Positions 6,872 to 16,268 of a DNA stretch of 64,000 bases are shown piece by piece. The number at the start of each line of letters is the position of its first letter. Position 1 is the stretch's first letter. This DNA comes from UBA11346 sp038060575 (GTDB lineage: Bacteria; Planctomycetota; UBA11346): positions 62,001-126,000 of the forward strand of contig CAZZAM010000004.1 in NCBI GenBank assembly GCA_964652775.1. Reading direction: 5' to 3'. The position numbers and the translations under genes are program-made. The notes under the pieces were generated by a model. The model was not told where the DNA came from and made no database searches. It saw only the letters and a program-made list of their open reading frames with translations.

Positions 6872-9592
6872 ATGTCCGACGATGACGCGGCGACCATGCA
6901 TGTCATCACGTTGCCAGCTCTTGGAGTTGTCGCAGCGGAGATAGAGGCAACAGCCAGTCTTGGAAAAAACGAAGCAATCAGTGCGCTGAAGGTGTTACGC
7001 GCGCGCGAGCATGAGGCGTTGGCGAGACATCAGGAATTGCACATCAATGAAACCACCGGACTTGATGTCGTTCTATCAATCACAGCACTGACGGATGCTA
7101 TCGTTCGCGCGTTGACGAAGCGTGCCATGCAACGGGTTGACGCACCGACTGACTGGCGCAACCGAGTTGGTGTCTTTGCCGTTGGTGGTTATGGCCGCGG
7201 TGAGATGAATCCCCAATCTGATTTGGATTTGCTGATGCTTGATGCCAGCGCGGATCAGGAGTGGACGAAGAAGGCCTACAGTGAACTCCAGGCCATGCTG
7301 TGGGATGTGCGCTTCCAAGTTGGGGCCAGCCATCGCAGTCTGGTTGATTTGCCTGGACTGATTGACGATGACTTCGTCACCGCGACGGCAGTCATCGAAA
7401 GCCGTCCGATCGAGGCAGGTCAGATCCTGAGCAACGGAATGATTGATATCCTCAGCCGTTTCCGTCGTCGCAACAGCAAAGCGTTTCTGCGTTTCAAACT
7501 TGATGAGTTGGCCAAACGCAGAGAGGCTGCTGGCGCCTCGTTGTTTGTTATGGAGCCAAATCTGAAGAGCAGTCCTGGGTGTCTGCGCGACGTCCAACTC
7601 CTGCATAACATGGCATTTTTGGCATGTGGCAGCCGAAATATCCTCGCCCTGACGGAGTTGGATGCGATTACCCGCGACGATCTCAGCCGGGTGATGGCCA
7701 CCTTTGATCATCTCCTGCAGCTCAGATCACTCCTGCATTTCAGTCATGGTCGGAAACAAGATGTCTTCCAGCTGGCCGATCAGGCGCGCGTGGCTAAACT
7801 GCTTGGCTATGCCGACGTGTCGCGGCTGCGTGCGGTCGAGCATCTGATGAAGTTGCATTATGCCCAGGTTCGGCACGTACATCATGTCTTAGAGTTGGCG
7901 TCGAGCCGTCTGGAGGCGAAGGGATACCTCGGCCGGCGATTACTGCCCTTGATAGCGACACGAAAAAAGATCGACGATCATTTTGTTTCGATCAGTGGGA
8001 GATTGTATCTGGCTGACGATAGTTTTTGGCGGCTACCGGATGCTGGCATCCGATTGATGCGCGTGTGTCGTGAAGCCCAGCGGCGGAAGATGCGGTTGTC
8101 GAGCGAACTCCAGCGAGAAATAGCGCGGAATCTAGCGATTGTCGACGAAGCCAGTCGGCATGATGCCGATGCGGCAAGTTATTTTATGGCGATCTTGTCA
8201 GACTCGGGATGGATACATCCCATCCTCAGTGACATGCACGCGGCTGGATATCTCGGCGCCTGGCTTCCTGAATTTGGTCTTATCACCTGTCACATGCAGT
8301 TTGACAGTTGGCATCAGTACACAGTCGACGAGCACACCCTGCTCTCGCTGGGCAATCTGGATCGATTGGCGAACGGAAGTGATCGTGGGCTGCCGGGAAT
8401 GGAACGCGTCTTTCCGGCAATTGTGCGCAAAGATCTGCTCGCGCTCGGATTACTGCTTCACGATGTTGGCAAATATATGGGGCGTGGGCACGTTGCCCGT
8501 GGCGCGTTGATGGTCGCCGGTGTCGCTCAGCGGTTGCGCCTGAATCGCGCCGAGGAGGAATTGCTGCATTTCCTCGTATCGATGCACGTCGTGCTGTCAG
8601 ACGCGAGCCGCATGCGTGATTTCCGGGAGGCTTCTTTCCTAAAACCATTTGCCTTGCGCATCGGTACCGTCGAACGGTTAGATGTTTTGTACTGTCTAAC
8701 CTGGGCGGATGCCCGTGCGGTAGGCGAGGGGGTTTTGACTGGCTGGCAGGAAGCCTTGTTGGGAGAATTGTATGAAACCGTGCGCGGTCAACTAACTGGA
8801 GCTGTTCGTTCACCGGATAGTCACCAACGCCTGATCTCTGAGCTAGTTCGTGGTGGTGTGACGTCAGATCATGCGGAAGCCTATCTTTCTACTCTCGGCG
8901 CGACCTACGAACATCAGATGGCGCCTGGTGAGGTGCTCCATCATTGGAAGGTGTTGCGCGATGCCCGACAGGAAGGCATCGGAATGCTTCATGAACTCCG
9001 TGATCGCCATGTGCATCTGACGCTGTCTTTGCCGGATCGGCACGGCTTGTTTGCTGACGTTGCGGCGACCTTGTCGGGCAACGGCTTTGATATCGTTGAT
9101 CTACGGACGTGGATCACTGCTCCGGTCGGTACTGCCCAGGGGTTCGTCGTGTACACCATGCGTCTAGCCTCGATCTATCCTGGCCGCCTGGGCGAAGAGT
9201 CGGTCTGGGAGCGCTTGCGCGCTGATCTGCTGGCGGCATCTATCGGCACGTTGGATTGCAACCGCCTGCTTGATAAGCGTCGCTCTGCAGTTCGTATGCT
9301 GTCTGCTGCAAATAGCGAGTTTGATGATCATGCCATCAAAGTGGACGGAGCTACATCAGACTCCTGTACGATTGTGGATGTCGTCACCCGGGACGAGATC
9401 GGTCTGTTGTCCCGGCTTTGCCGCGCTATTTCTCGTTTTGGCTGCAGTATTGGTTACGCCTGCATCAATACGATGGGAGATGTGGCGGTCGATGTGTTCT
9501 ATGTCACTCGAGAAGGGCATAAATTATCCGACGAGGAAGCAGTGGATTTGCGTCGGCACCTCATTGCTGAGCTGGAATTATCGCTGACCTGA
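6872..9592 (+). CDS. glnD: Bifunctional PII uridylyltransferase/UMP-removing enzyme
   Basis: Senses glutamine and adds or removes UMP on PII proteins. The 906-residue protein has the usual order: nucleotidyltransferase with GGYGRGEMNPQSDLDLL near 105-121, a linker domain, an HD phosphohydrolase domain (GLLLHDVGKYMGRGH near 530) and two C-terminal ACT domains that bind glutamine (from about 710, HVHLTLSLPDRHGLFADVA, and from about 825, SCTIVDVVTRDEIGLL). Length matches the family (about 890). The start is not fixed: no clear ribosome site precedes ATG 6872, and ATG 6896 is also possible. No PII gene is nearby. Confidence 0.95.
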   Translation: MSDDDAATMHVITLPALGVVAAEIEATASLGKNEAISALKVLRAREHEALARHQELHINETTGLDVVLSITALTDAIVRALTKRAMQRVDAPTDWRNRVGVFAVGGYGRGEMNPQSDLDLLMLDASADQEWTKKAYSELQAMLWDVRFQVGASHRSLVDLPGLIDDDFVTATAVIESRPIEAGQILSNGMIDILSRFRRRNSKAFLRFKLDELAKRREAAGASLFVMEPNLKSSPGCLRDVQLLHNMAFLACGSRNILALTELDAITRDDLSRVMATFDHLLQLRSLLHFSHGRKQDVFQLADQARVAKLLGYADVSRLRAVEHLMKLHYAQVRHVHHVLELASSRLEAKGYLGRRLLPLIATRKKIDDHFVSISGRLYLADDSFWRLPDAGIRLMRVCREAQRRKMRLSSELQREIARNLAIVDEASRHDADAASYFMAILSDSGWIHPILSDMHAAGYLGAWLPEFGLITCHMQFDSWHQYTVDEHTLLSLGNLDRLANGSDRGLPGMERVFPAIVRKDLLALGLLLHDVGKYMGRGHVARGALMVAGVAQRLRLNRAEEELLHFLVSMHVVLSDASRMRDFREASFLKPFALRIGTVERLDVLYCLTWADARAVGEGVLTGWQEALLGELYETVRGQLTGAVRSPDSHQRLISELVRGGVTSDHAEAYLSTLGATYEHQMAPGEVLHHWKVLRDARQEGIGMLHELRDRHVHLTLSLPDRHGLFADVAATLSGNGFDIVDLRTWITAPVGTAQGFVVYTMRLASIYPGRLGEESVWERLRADLLAASIGTLDCNRLLDKRRSAVRMLSAANSEFDDHAIKVDGATSDSCTIVDVVTRDEIGLLSRLCRAISRFGCSIGYACINTMGDVAVDVFYVTREGHKLSDEEAVDLRRHLIAELELSLT

Positions 9593-9598
9593 TAGAGG

Positions 9599-11266
9599 TT
9601 AAATCCGGCCTTCTGGCAGATACTGACGGAATACTTCCGGGACGAAGTCGAGATCAGTGGCTTCGGCGACCGCCAAGCGGATCTGTGCTTCAAGTACGTG
9701 GCGGGGGACCGGCGGCTGCCAGTCGGCAAGGCTGTCGCTGAGTGCATCGAGCGCTTCGCGGCTAGCGACCTTGCTGGTCCGATACGCTTTCGTCGCCAGG
9801 GCTTCGGCTGCGCCGGGGGTGAGCCAGGTGGGGATTTTTCCAGTCAGAGCCGCTGGAGCGGTCTCTGGCAGGATAAGTCCGCGACGCTTGGCCAGAACGC
9901 GAATGAGTTTCCAGCTCTCTTCAACCGTGGCAGTCGGGAAGATGGGGATCTTGACGTCGATGCGGCCGGGACGCTTGAGATCGACCTCAATGAGGTCGGG
10001 GCGTGACGACGCAAGTATCCACATCACTCTGCCACGGTTGGAACCGTTGGACATCTCTTGTGCGATCATCGAATAGACGCGGCCACCGATGCCGCTGTCG
10101 TCACCGCCGCCGGTACGTTGTCCCAAAGTCTGATCAGCTTCGTCGATGAAGACGATCGTGCGTCCAAGTGCGTGGATCAGGCGAAATATTTTTTCGAGAT
10201 TGCCTTCGGTCGAGCCAACCCACTTGTCGCGGAAGTTTTTGAGCTTGATGACGGGAACGCTGGCTTCGCCAGCTAGACATTCGACCAAGTACGTTTTGCC
10301 GGTGCCGACCGGGCCGCACAGCAGGTAACCCATCGGCAAGGCCTGGAGATCGCCCGCCCGCCAAAGGGAAATATCCTGGCGAATCTGGGTTTTCAGTCGG
10401 TCGCCAGCGGCGTAGTCTTCAAGTGTCCGCCGCGAGTCGATAAATTCGATGAGCCCAGCGCAATCGCGTTCGACCAGGGTTTTCTTCATGCCCATCAGAT
10501 CGGCGTCGGTGAGCGGCAACTTCTGGTGTTCGCGGGTCTTGAGCAGCGATTCGATCGCACTGAGGGTTGTTCCGGCCAGCATGCCGGCTGGGCGCGCCAG
10601 GTCGGCCTTGAATCCACCAAGTGCGGTGGGGTGTTTCGGAGCGGCCAAATTCAAGGCGCGCTCAAGATCGTTCGCTGCTGGCAGGGGGACGCGTACCAGA
10701 CACGCACGCGGATTGTTGGCCACCAGCGGGTGCAGATCGGCAAGGTTGTCTGCGATCAGGAAGGTGGCGACCGGTTGATCGGCAAATGCACCATCGCTGG
10801 CCCAATCACGGATCAAGCTGGCAATCGATGTCAGGTCATAGCCAGCACCGGGAATATTGGGAATGACGAGGTCGGCGGTCTTCAAAATGACGCCAACCTG
10901 GATGCGATCCAGACCTAGGCGGGCTAAATTGGCACAATAACGCAGGTAATGCGATAGAAATTCGACCGATTCGCGCGGTTGGCGCGGCATGGTCGGATTC
11001 TCTTTCATGCGCGGCCAGCGAGCGAATATCTCGCCACCTTTTTCAACCCGAAGTCCGTTGCCGAGGTCGTAGGTCAACACCACGTCAAATCGTGGCAGCA
11101 GTACTTTCAGCAGGAACTCACTCAGTGACCCGAAGCGGCCCTCAGCAATCGGCAGGACGAGGCGATCGCCAACGTTGCCGGCAAGAATGAACTGCGACGC
11201 CGCACCGGACTCGTAATTCGTGACGAGGTCAGTAGCCCAGGTGGGCAACGGGGGAAGGCGATCCAT
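9599..11266 (-). CDS. AAA+ ATPase of the PspA-ABC operon
   Basis: A 555-residue ATPase with an N-terminal half of degenerate AAA-like character (FILAGNVGDR near 27, no Walker A) and an active C-terminal AAA+ module: Walker A GPVGTGKT at 318-325, Walker B IVFIDEADQ at 371-379, sensor-1 region ILASSRPD, and an arginine finger in KRPGRIDVKI near 431-440. The layout recalls Ycf46-like or FtsH/spastin-class ATPases. It is the last gene of a seven-gene operon and starts 6 bp after the PspA-like gene. AAA+ partners of PspA proteins commonly remodel or regulate them, so a role in handling the PspA assembly is inferred. Confidence 0.85.
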   Translation of the reverse strand: MDRLPPLPTWATDLVTNYESGAASQFILAGNVGDRLVLPIAEGRFGSLSEFLLKVLLPRFDVVLTYDLGNGLRVEKGGEIFARWPRMKENPTMPRQPRESVEFLSHYLRYCANLARLGLDRIQVGVILKTADLVIPNIPGAGYDLTSIASLIRDWASDGAFADQPVATFLIADNLADLHPLVANNPRACLVRVPLPAANDLERALNLAAPKHPTALGGFKADLARPAGMLAGTTLSAIESLLKTREHQKLPLTDADLMGMKKTLVERDCAGLIEFIDSRRTLEDYAAGDRLKTQIRQDISLWRAGDLQALPMGYLLCGPVGTGKTYLVECLAGEASVPVIKLKNFRDKWVGSTEGNLEKIFRLIHALGRTIVFIDEADQTLGQRTGGGDDSGIGGRVYSMIAQEMSNGSNRGRVMWILASSRPDLIEVDLKRPGRIDVKIPIFPTATVEESWKLIRVLAKRRGLILPETAPAALTGKIPTWLTPGAAEALATKAYRTSKVASREALDALSDSLADWQPPVPRHVLEAQIRLAVAEATDLDFVPEVFRQYLPEGRI

Positions 11267-11272
11267 AGCCGA

Positions 11273-12049
11273 TCAGCCAGTCTGCGCTGGACCCATGGTT
11301 TTGGCCGGGGCAGCAGGCTGCGCGGCAACCGGGGTCGCTGCTGGGGTTGCCGCTGCTCCGGCAGGTGCCTCAAGCACGATGCCTTCTTTGGCCGCAAAGT
11401 CAGCCAGCGCCTGATCGGCCAAGGCGGCGTGCTCGGCCTCTTTCACATTCACCTGGCTCATGTCGAGCGAATCCTTGGCGACCCGGGCGCGTCCAGCGGC
11501 CTTGTTGCGTTCGTCTTCGACCATTTCCTGCAGGCGGTTCATGGTGTCGCCAGCGCCGCCAATTTGGCTGATCATGCCTGACGCCATCTCGGTCATCTCT
11601 GCCATAGCCTTTTTCATCTTCATGTCTTCGATCGCGCCCTTGAGTGACACCAGCTTGGCCTGCGCTGAAGTCAGTGCGACGTCGCGGGATTTCAGCAGGT
11701 TTTTGTAGGTTTCTTCGGCTTGGCCAAGCTGCACACGGTTTTCCGCTAACTCGCTGGTGACGGTCTGCAGGCGCAGGGCGTATTGACCAGCCGCCTCGCG
11801 GTTGCCCGCGCGCAGGTGGGCTTGGGTGCGGGCACGCAGATCACGTTCTTCGGTCTCCTCCTTCTTAACCTGGGCCATCAAACGTTCGCAGAGACCAGCA
11901 TGACTAGCGAGGCCCTGGTTGTATTGGGCGATCTGCTTGCGCAGGTTCTCCTTTTCGACTTCCAGCAGTGCTTCCGGATTACGGCGTTCGACGCTGCTGA
12001 TGAAGAGGCCGAGGAAGCCTTTAAAAAGATTCATGATGCGAGCGAACAT
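11273..12049 (-). CDS. PspA/IM30-family protein
   Basis: A 258-residue membrane-associated coiled-coil protein of the PspA/Vipp1 (ESCRT-III-like) superfamily. The N terminus starts MFARIMNLFKGF, an amphipathic helix expected to bind lipid. A long helical hairpin rich in Glu, Lys, Gln and Ala follows to about residue 210, and the tail is Ala/Pro-rich. GGAGA lies five bases before ATG. Family members protect the inner membrane and proton gradient. The neighbours (AAA+ ATPase downstream, solute-binding/OmpA protein upstream) suggest membrane maintenance linked to the transporter in the same operon. Confidence 0.85.
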   Translation of the reverse strand: MFARIMNLFKGFLGLFISSVERRNPEALLEVEKENLRKQIAQYNQGLASHAGLCERLMAQVKKEETEERDLRARTQAHLRAGNREAAGQYALRLQTVTSELAENRVQLGQAEETYKNLLKSRDVALTSAQAKLVSLKGAIEDMKMKKAMAEMTEMASGMISQIGGAGDTMNRLQEMVEDERNKAAGRARVAKDSLDMSQVNVKEAEHAALADQALADFAAKEGIVLEAPAGAAATPAATPVAAQPAAPAKTMGPAQTG

Positions 12050-12089
12050 AGGGTCTCCAGGCGGATCGTGTTGATGCGGTTAAACGCGG

Positions 12090-13841
12090 TCATTCGCCTT
12101 CGGGCGAATAGACACTGATTTCGACGCGACGGTTCTGGGCGTGATTATCGGGATCAGATGGATCGGCCGGGGCGCCCCAGCCTTTGCCGTGGACGGTGAA
12201 CTTGTTGGGATCGAAGCGATACTTCTCGACCAGCGAGCGTTTGATTGCCTCGGCGCGTTCAGTCGAGAGTTGCAGCACGGCTGCTTCCGGCACGCGGCCC
12301 TTCATTGAGCCATCAGTGTGGCCTTCGATCAGAATAGAGGCGCGGGCGAACTGTCCTGCCAGCCGGGCGACCTGTTCCATCGTCGAGGAAACGTTCGGAT
12401 CGTAGAGTCGGCCAGCTTCAACCAAGCCAAGTTCATTGCGTGCCGGTTCAAACGGATTGGCCGAGTTGGGGAAGAAGTTGATACGGATGGTTTGGGTCAG
12501 GATCGGCGCCTCGGCCTGCAAGCGGCGAGTTTGCGCGGGTATGAAAGCGGCAACGCTCTCGTCGCGGTCTTTGGCGAATTCGGGCTTGGCGATCGTTTTT
12601 TGGATGATGGTGTAGTCCATCACCTGATCGAACGGTACGGGCGCGCTGATGCGGCCCAGCTCACGATAAACGTAAGCTGAATTCTTCCAGGTACGTTCAA
12701 AGTTGGTCGGATTGGACGCGTTCAAGAAGAACTGCGCGTTTTCGGCGGCATTTGTCAGATGGGCGTCATTACGCATGCCCATGACGTCTTCGGTTTTCAT
12801 GCCGAAGGCGTCGGCCATTGCTTGTGCTGCCGGGCCTGGGTTGGTCTTAATAATGCGCATGCCTTCCAGAATGCCTTCGACCAGACCGGCAACGACGTCC
12901 GGGTGGTCGCGCATGAAGTCGGCACGCACGGCGTAAACGTCGGCGATCAGCTTGTTGGCGTCTTTGGTCGAACTGAGGATGCGCGTACCTGGGACACGAT
13001 CAGCAATATTGTAAATGTCCGGTGCCCACGAAACGCAGGCGTCGATCGAGTGGTCAGCGACGAAGGCGGCCGCAGCCTCGAATGCGGTCGCGGTGTATTT
13101 CATCTTCACATCGGCGGGCTTGAGTCCGGTCGAGAGGAGCATTGATGTCAGGTAATATTCACTGGGAGAATTCTGCGCCAGCGAGACGGTGCGGCCTTTG
13201 AGATCGCGCGCTGTCTTGATCGATTTGCGAACGACGATGCCGTCGCCGCCATTCGACCAGTCGATCTGTTGGACGATGCGCGGGGCGGTGCGCGAGTCGC
13301 GCATCAACTCAGGCGCGAACAGCACCATCATGTCCACTGTGCCCCACAGCGTGTGGATTTCACCCGCGACGTAGGCGTCACGTGCGGCAACCGGATCGTC
13401 CATCAGCACCATTTCGACCTTGAATCCATATTTCTTGGCAAACACCGATTCGGCATTTGGTTTAGTTCCGCCGTTCGCCGCGATGATCGGCAGCCAGCCG
13501 GACCAGACGTTGTAACTGAAGCGCAAAACCTTGTCGGCGTCATTCCACTTGTATTGACTGGCGCCCTTCACCGGCGGCAGTTTTTCACCGACGACGTACT
13601 TGTATTCCTTCACCGTGGTGATGGAGCCAGCGTCAGGAGCCTCTTTGGCATCGCCACTCGTTGCTGGTGGAGCTGGCGTCTTCGTTGACGGTGAGGTGTT
13701 CTGGGACGTTGGCTGTGGTTGTGGCTGGCTATCGCTACTGCGATTGTCCATGATCCACACGCCCAACCCGATCAGTCCGACGATGAGGAGGAAGGTGATG
13801 AGTTTTCCGAGGCCAGTCAGTTTGGGAGCTTCGTCGGTCAT
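12090..13841 (-). CDS. Membrane-anchored solute-binding protein fused to OmpA domain
   Basis: A 583-residue envelope protein. A transmembrane helix lies at about 11-31, then a Pro/Thr/Ser-rich linker to about 95, a periplasmic binding domain of the NMT1/nitrate-taurine class (about 100-400; SYNVWSGWLPI, SLAQNSPSEYYL), and a C-terminal OmpA peptidoglycan-binding domain from about 455 with IEGHTDGSM, LSTERAEAIKRSLVEKY and NRRVEISV. The protein should span from inner membrane to peptidoglycan with a ligand-binding module between. AGGGAT precedes ATG. It presumably serves the ABC permease and ATPase encoded upstream; the ligand is unknown. Confidence 0.88.
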   Translation of the reverse strand: MTDEAPKLTGLGKLITFLLIVGLIGLGVWIMDNRSSDSQPQPQPTSQNTSPSTKTPAPPATSGDAKEAPDAGSITTVKEYKYVVGEKLPPVKGASQYKWNDADKVLRFSYNVWSGWLPIIAANGGTKPNAESVFAKKYGFKVEMVLMDDPVAARDAYVAGEIHTLWGTVDMMVLFAPELMRDSRTAPRIVQQIDWSNGGDGIVVRKSIKTARDLKGRTVSLAQNSPSEYYLTSMLLSTGLKPADVKMKYTATAFEAAAAFVADHSIDACVSWAPDIYNIADRVPGTRILSSTKDANKLIADVYAVRADFMRDHPDVVAGLVEGILEGMRIIKTNPGPAAQAMADAFGMKTEDVMGMRNDAHLTNAAENAQFFLNASNPTNFERTWKNSAYVYRELGRISAPVPFDQVMDYTIIQKTIAKPEFAKDRDESVAAFIPAQTRRLQAEAPILTQTIRINFFPNSANPFEPARNELGLVEAGRLYDPNVSSTMEQVARLAGQFARASILIEGHTDGSMKGRVPEAAVLQLSTERAEAIKRSLVEKYRFDPNKFTVHGKGWGAPADPSDPDNHAQNRRVEISVYSPEGE

Positions 13842-13876
13842 GGTTTATCCCTGAAGGGTGCGAACGAACAGGCGCG

Positions 13877-14545
13877 TCAGTGTAGGGGTGGAACCAGTTC
13901 GTCCACTGTGACCGGTAGGTGCTCCACCAGTGCACCTACTGCAGTGGCCAGGGTACGCTCACGGGCTAACTTCAGCTGCCACCACGCTTGCCATGCGGCC
14001 AGTTCTTGTGCATCGGTCTGAGCAAGAAGGTTGTCTTCACGGCGCAACTGGGCGAGCGTTGCAGCGATCTCTTGGCGGCGTTTATCGCGATAACTGGCAC
14101 GTGAACGCAGGGTCGCTAGAGCGGTGATGGCGAAGGTGTCGATAGCCTGATCACGGGCGACGGCGTCGCGCACGACATCTTCAGGGGGCGCTCCCGCGGC
14201 AGCAAGCTCAGCGAAAAGCACCTGCTTGGCTTGGTCGCTGGGTAGGCTGGTGAGGTCATCACGTCGCAATCGCGCAACCAGAAACTCTGCTGTCCAACCG
14301 TGTTTGGGAGCGCGAATGTCTGCCGCTGCATCAATTGCATCAAATGGAACATTGAGATCGACCTTTGTCTGTGGTGTATCTTGGGCCAGCGCTTCGACGT
14401 GTTCGCTGCGAATCCCGGCGCGCAGCTGATCCAAGGTGACCACGCGGGTCGAGATCTTAACTGGTGTCTGCGGGTTGGTCGCTGGCTGGATGTGTACCAA
14501 GCCCAAGCGTGATCCGAGTGTCCGCAGTTGGTCGGTGAGGCTCAT
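13877..14545 (-). CDS. Unknown soluble protein of the PspA-ABC operon
   Basis: I do not recognise this 222-residue protein. It has no signal peptide or membrane segment. The middle and C-terminal parts are helical and rich in Ala, Arg, Gln and Leu, with a likely coiled coil around 145-200. Its start overlaps the stop of the preceding gene (14542-14545, ATGA), which implies translational coupling and a shared function. A peripheral partner of the coiled-coil membrane protein or of PspA is a guess from position only. Confidence 0.75.
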   Translation of the reverse strand: MSLTDQLRTLGSRLGLVHIQPATNPQTPVKISTRVVTLDQLRAGIRSEHVEALAQDTPQTKVDLNVPFDAIDAAADIRAPKHGWTAEFLVARLRRDDLTSLPSDQAKQVLFAELAAAGAPPEDVVRDAVARDQAIDTFAITALATLRSRASYRDKRRQEIAATLAQLRREDNLLAQTDAQELAAWQAWWQLKLARERTLATAVGALVEHLPVTVDELVPPLH

Positions 14546-15420
14546 CCCTTCTCCTTCACGCGGCGATTTGGTAGGGGATCAGACACGATGGACAGCGCTG
14601 GTGGTGGTGCGCCCATGGGCTCGCCAATCGAGCCCAGCAGGGTCTGCTGCCGGTTGATCCACTCGCTGGTGCTGCCCAGTCCGGCGCTGATTTGATCGAT
14701 GCGCGCAGAAACGATTTTGGGATCGCTGGCCATCAGTGCTTGATCACGCAAAAGGCCGACTTGTTCTTCGATGCGTGCGAGCTCAGCGTCGATATAGGCG
14801 AGCTTGTCGTGCGCCTCACGCTGTTTCGCCAAGCGCGACTGCACGATCTCAAGCTGACTGCGGATGCTGGTGCGCAGGTCCTCGGCCATGTCTTTATCTT
14901 CGAGTCGCTTGATCAACTCTTTGGCGCGCTCCTGTAAGCGTTCCGCTTCGCCGTCGCCAGCTTCGACCACCAACTTGCGGATAGATGCACGGCTGCCGAG
15001 CAGGCGTAGAAAAACCCACTGCAGGCGACTAAGTCCTTCGTCTTGCATCGCGGCTTCGTCGGGACTATCACGACGGAGGTGGCCCATAATTTCACGACAG
15101 CGCGACTCGAGATTCATGTAGCTGCGGCGTCCCTCGGGACCGATCTGCTGGAGTAGATCTTGGCCGGTTGCGGCCCAGCGTTGGCGCTCGTTGCCGGCGC
15201 TGACGTTCAGCCGTTGGCCATCGACAACCGCTTGGAAGCGCGATGACGTTGCCAGCCACAGGAGGTAGGCCGACTCAACGCCGAGTCCGATCACCCACCA
15301 TCCAGGATTGGTGAGGCCGAGCAGTCCGAATGCTGCCAAGCCGATCCAATTCGGCGGTATCGCCATGCCAAATGGTTGGGCATTGAAGGCTGCTTTGATG
15401 TAGGTGAACCAACCAGACAT
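14542..15420 (-). CDS. Two-helix membrane protein with long coiled coil
   Basis: A 292-residue protein with two hydrophobic segments near the N terminus (about residues 24-40 and 42-58) and a long charged helical region from about 75 to 265 (for example EAERLQERAKELIKRLEDK and LAYIDAELARIEEQVGLL). The arrangement, a membrane hairpin followed by a cytosolic coiled coil, recalls XpaC-like proteins that accompany TelA in other genomes, but I cannot show homology. It starts 2 bp after the ATPase stop and overlaps the next gene by 4 bp. The longer open frame upstream lies inside the ATPase gene; ATG 15420 was chosen. Confidence 0.78.
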   Translation of the reverse strand: MSGWFTYIKAAFNAQPFGMAIPPNWIGLAAFGLLGLTNPGWWVIGLGVESAYLLWLATSSRFQAVVDGQRLNVSAGNERQRWAATGQDLLQQIGPEGRRSYMNLESRCREIMGHLRRDSPDEAAMQDEGLSRLQWVFLRLLGSRASIRKLVVEAGDGEAERLQERAKELIKRLEDKDMAEDLRTSIRSQLEIVQSRLAKQREAHDKLAYIDAELARIEEQVGLLRDQALMASDPKIVSARIDQISAGLGSTSEWINRQQTLLGSIGEPMGAPPPALSIVSDPLPNRRVKEKG

Positions 15421-15422
15421 GA

Positions 15423-16268
15423 TCAGGGTTTGACCTTGGGACGATTTCCCGCTGACACAGTGCGGAAGGCGTCGGTCACCATGCGCACGGCCTCTTTGAA
15501 ATGGGGCTGCTCCTGCGCTGCTAATGGTGGAATGCCGAGGGTCGGCGGGATGCAATCACGGATATCGAAGGCGATCTGCCCCGGCATGTGAGTGAAGATC
15601 CACACGCGTTCGCTGAGGTACACCGCTTCACTGACGCTGTGACTGATGCAGAAGACCGTCGGCTTGATACGGTGCCACAGTTCAACTACCAACTGTTGCA
15701 TGTCCAGACGCGTCGGTCCATCGAGGGCTGAAAACGGTTCGTCCATGAGGATGATCCGTGGCTCCATGACCAACGACCGGGCGATGGCAACACGTTGTTG
15801 CTGACCACCGGACAACTGATGCGGGAACTTGGCGACATGATCCTGGAGTCCGACCTGTTCGATGAGTGCGAGGGAGCGATCGCGTCGTTCGCCAGGTGGC
15901 AGTTGACCATCGAGATCGAGACCGAAGCGGACGTTTCCGAGTACGTCAAGATGCGGCAGGGAACTGTACTGCTGAAAGATGAACCCACGGTCGCGGCCAG
16001 GACCGGTGACCACGCGGCCATCGATCAGTACCTGTCCGGAAGTCGGCTGCTGAAACCCAGCGATGCAGTTCAGCAGCGTGCTTTTACCGCAGCCGGATGG
16101 GCCAACCAGGGCAACGAATTCGCCACGGCCCGGAGCCTCGCTCACCGCAAAGGAGACCTCGTGCAATGCGGTTGTGCCGTTGCCAAAACGAACGGAAACG
16201 TCCTCGAAATGCACCACGGGTGGAGCTGATGTTGTTGCGATGGCAGGTTGTTGAGCGGGCTCGCTCAT
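15423..16268 (-). CDS. ABC transporter ATPase, nitrate/sulfonate/taurine type
   Basis: The energising subunit of an importer. The 281-residue product has Walker A GPSGCGKST near 56, a Q-loop (FIFQQYSSLP), the LSGGQQQRVAIARSL signature near 148, Walker B ILMDEPFSALD near 172 and the switch His in CISHSVSEAV near 207. It belongs to the SsuB/TauB/NrtD group. The first bases overlap the permease stop by 4 bp (ATGA). Substrate cannot be read from the sequence. Confidence 0.93.
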   Translation of the reverse strand: MSEPAQQPAIATTSAPPVVHFEDVSVRFGNGTTALHEVSFAVSEAPGRGEFVALVGPSGCGKSTLLNCIAGFQQPTSGQVLIDGRVVTGPGRDRGFIFQQYSSLPHLDVLGNVRFGLDLDGQLPPGERRDRSLALIEQVGLQDHVAKFPHQLSGGQQQRVAIARSLVMEPRIILMDEPFSALDGPTRLDMQQLVVELWHRIKPTVFCISHSVSEAVYLSERVWIFTHMPGQIAFDIRDCIPPTLGIPPLAAQEQPHFKEAVRMVTDAFRTVSAGNRPKVKP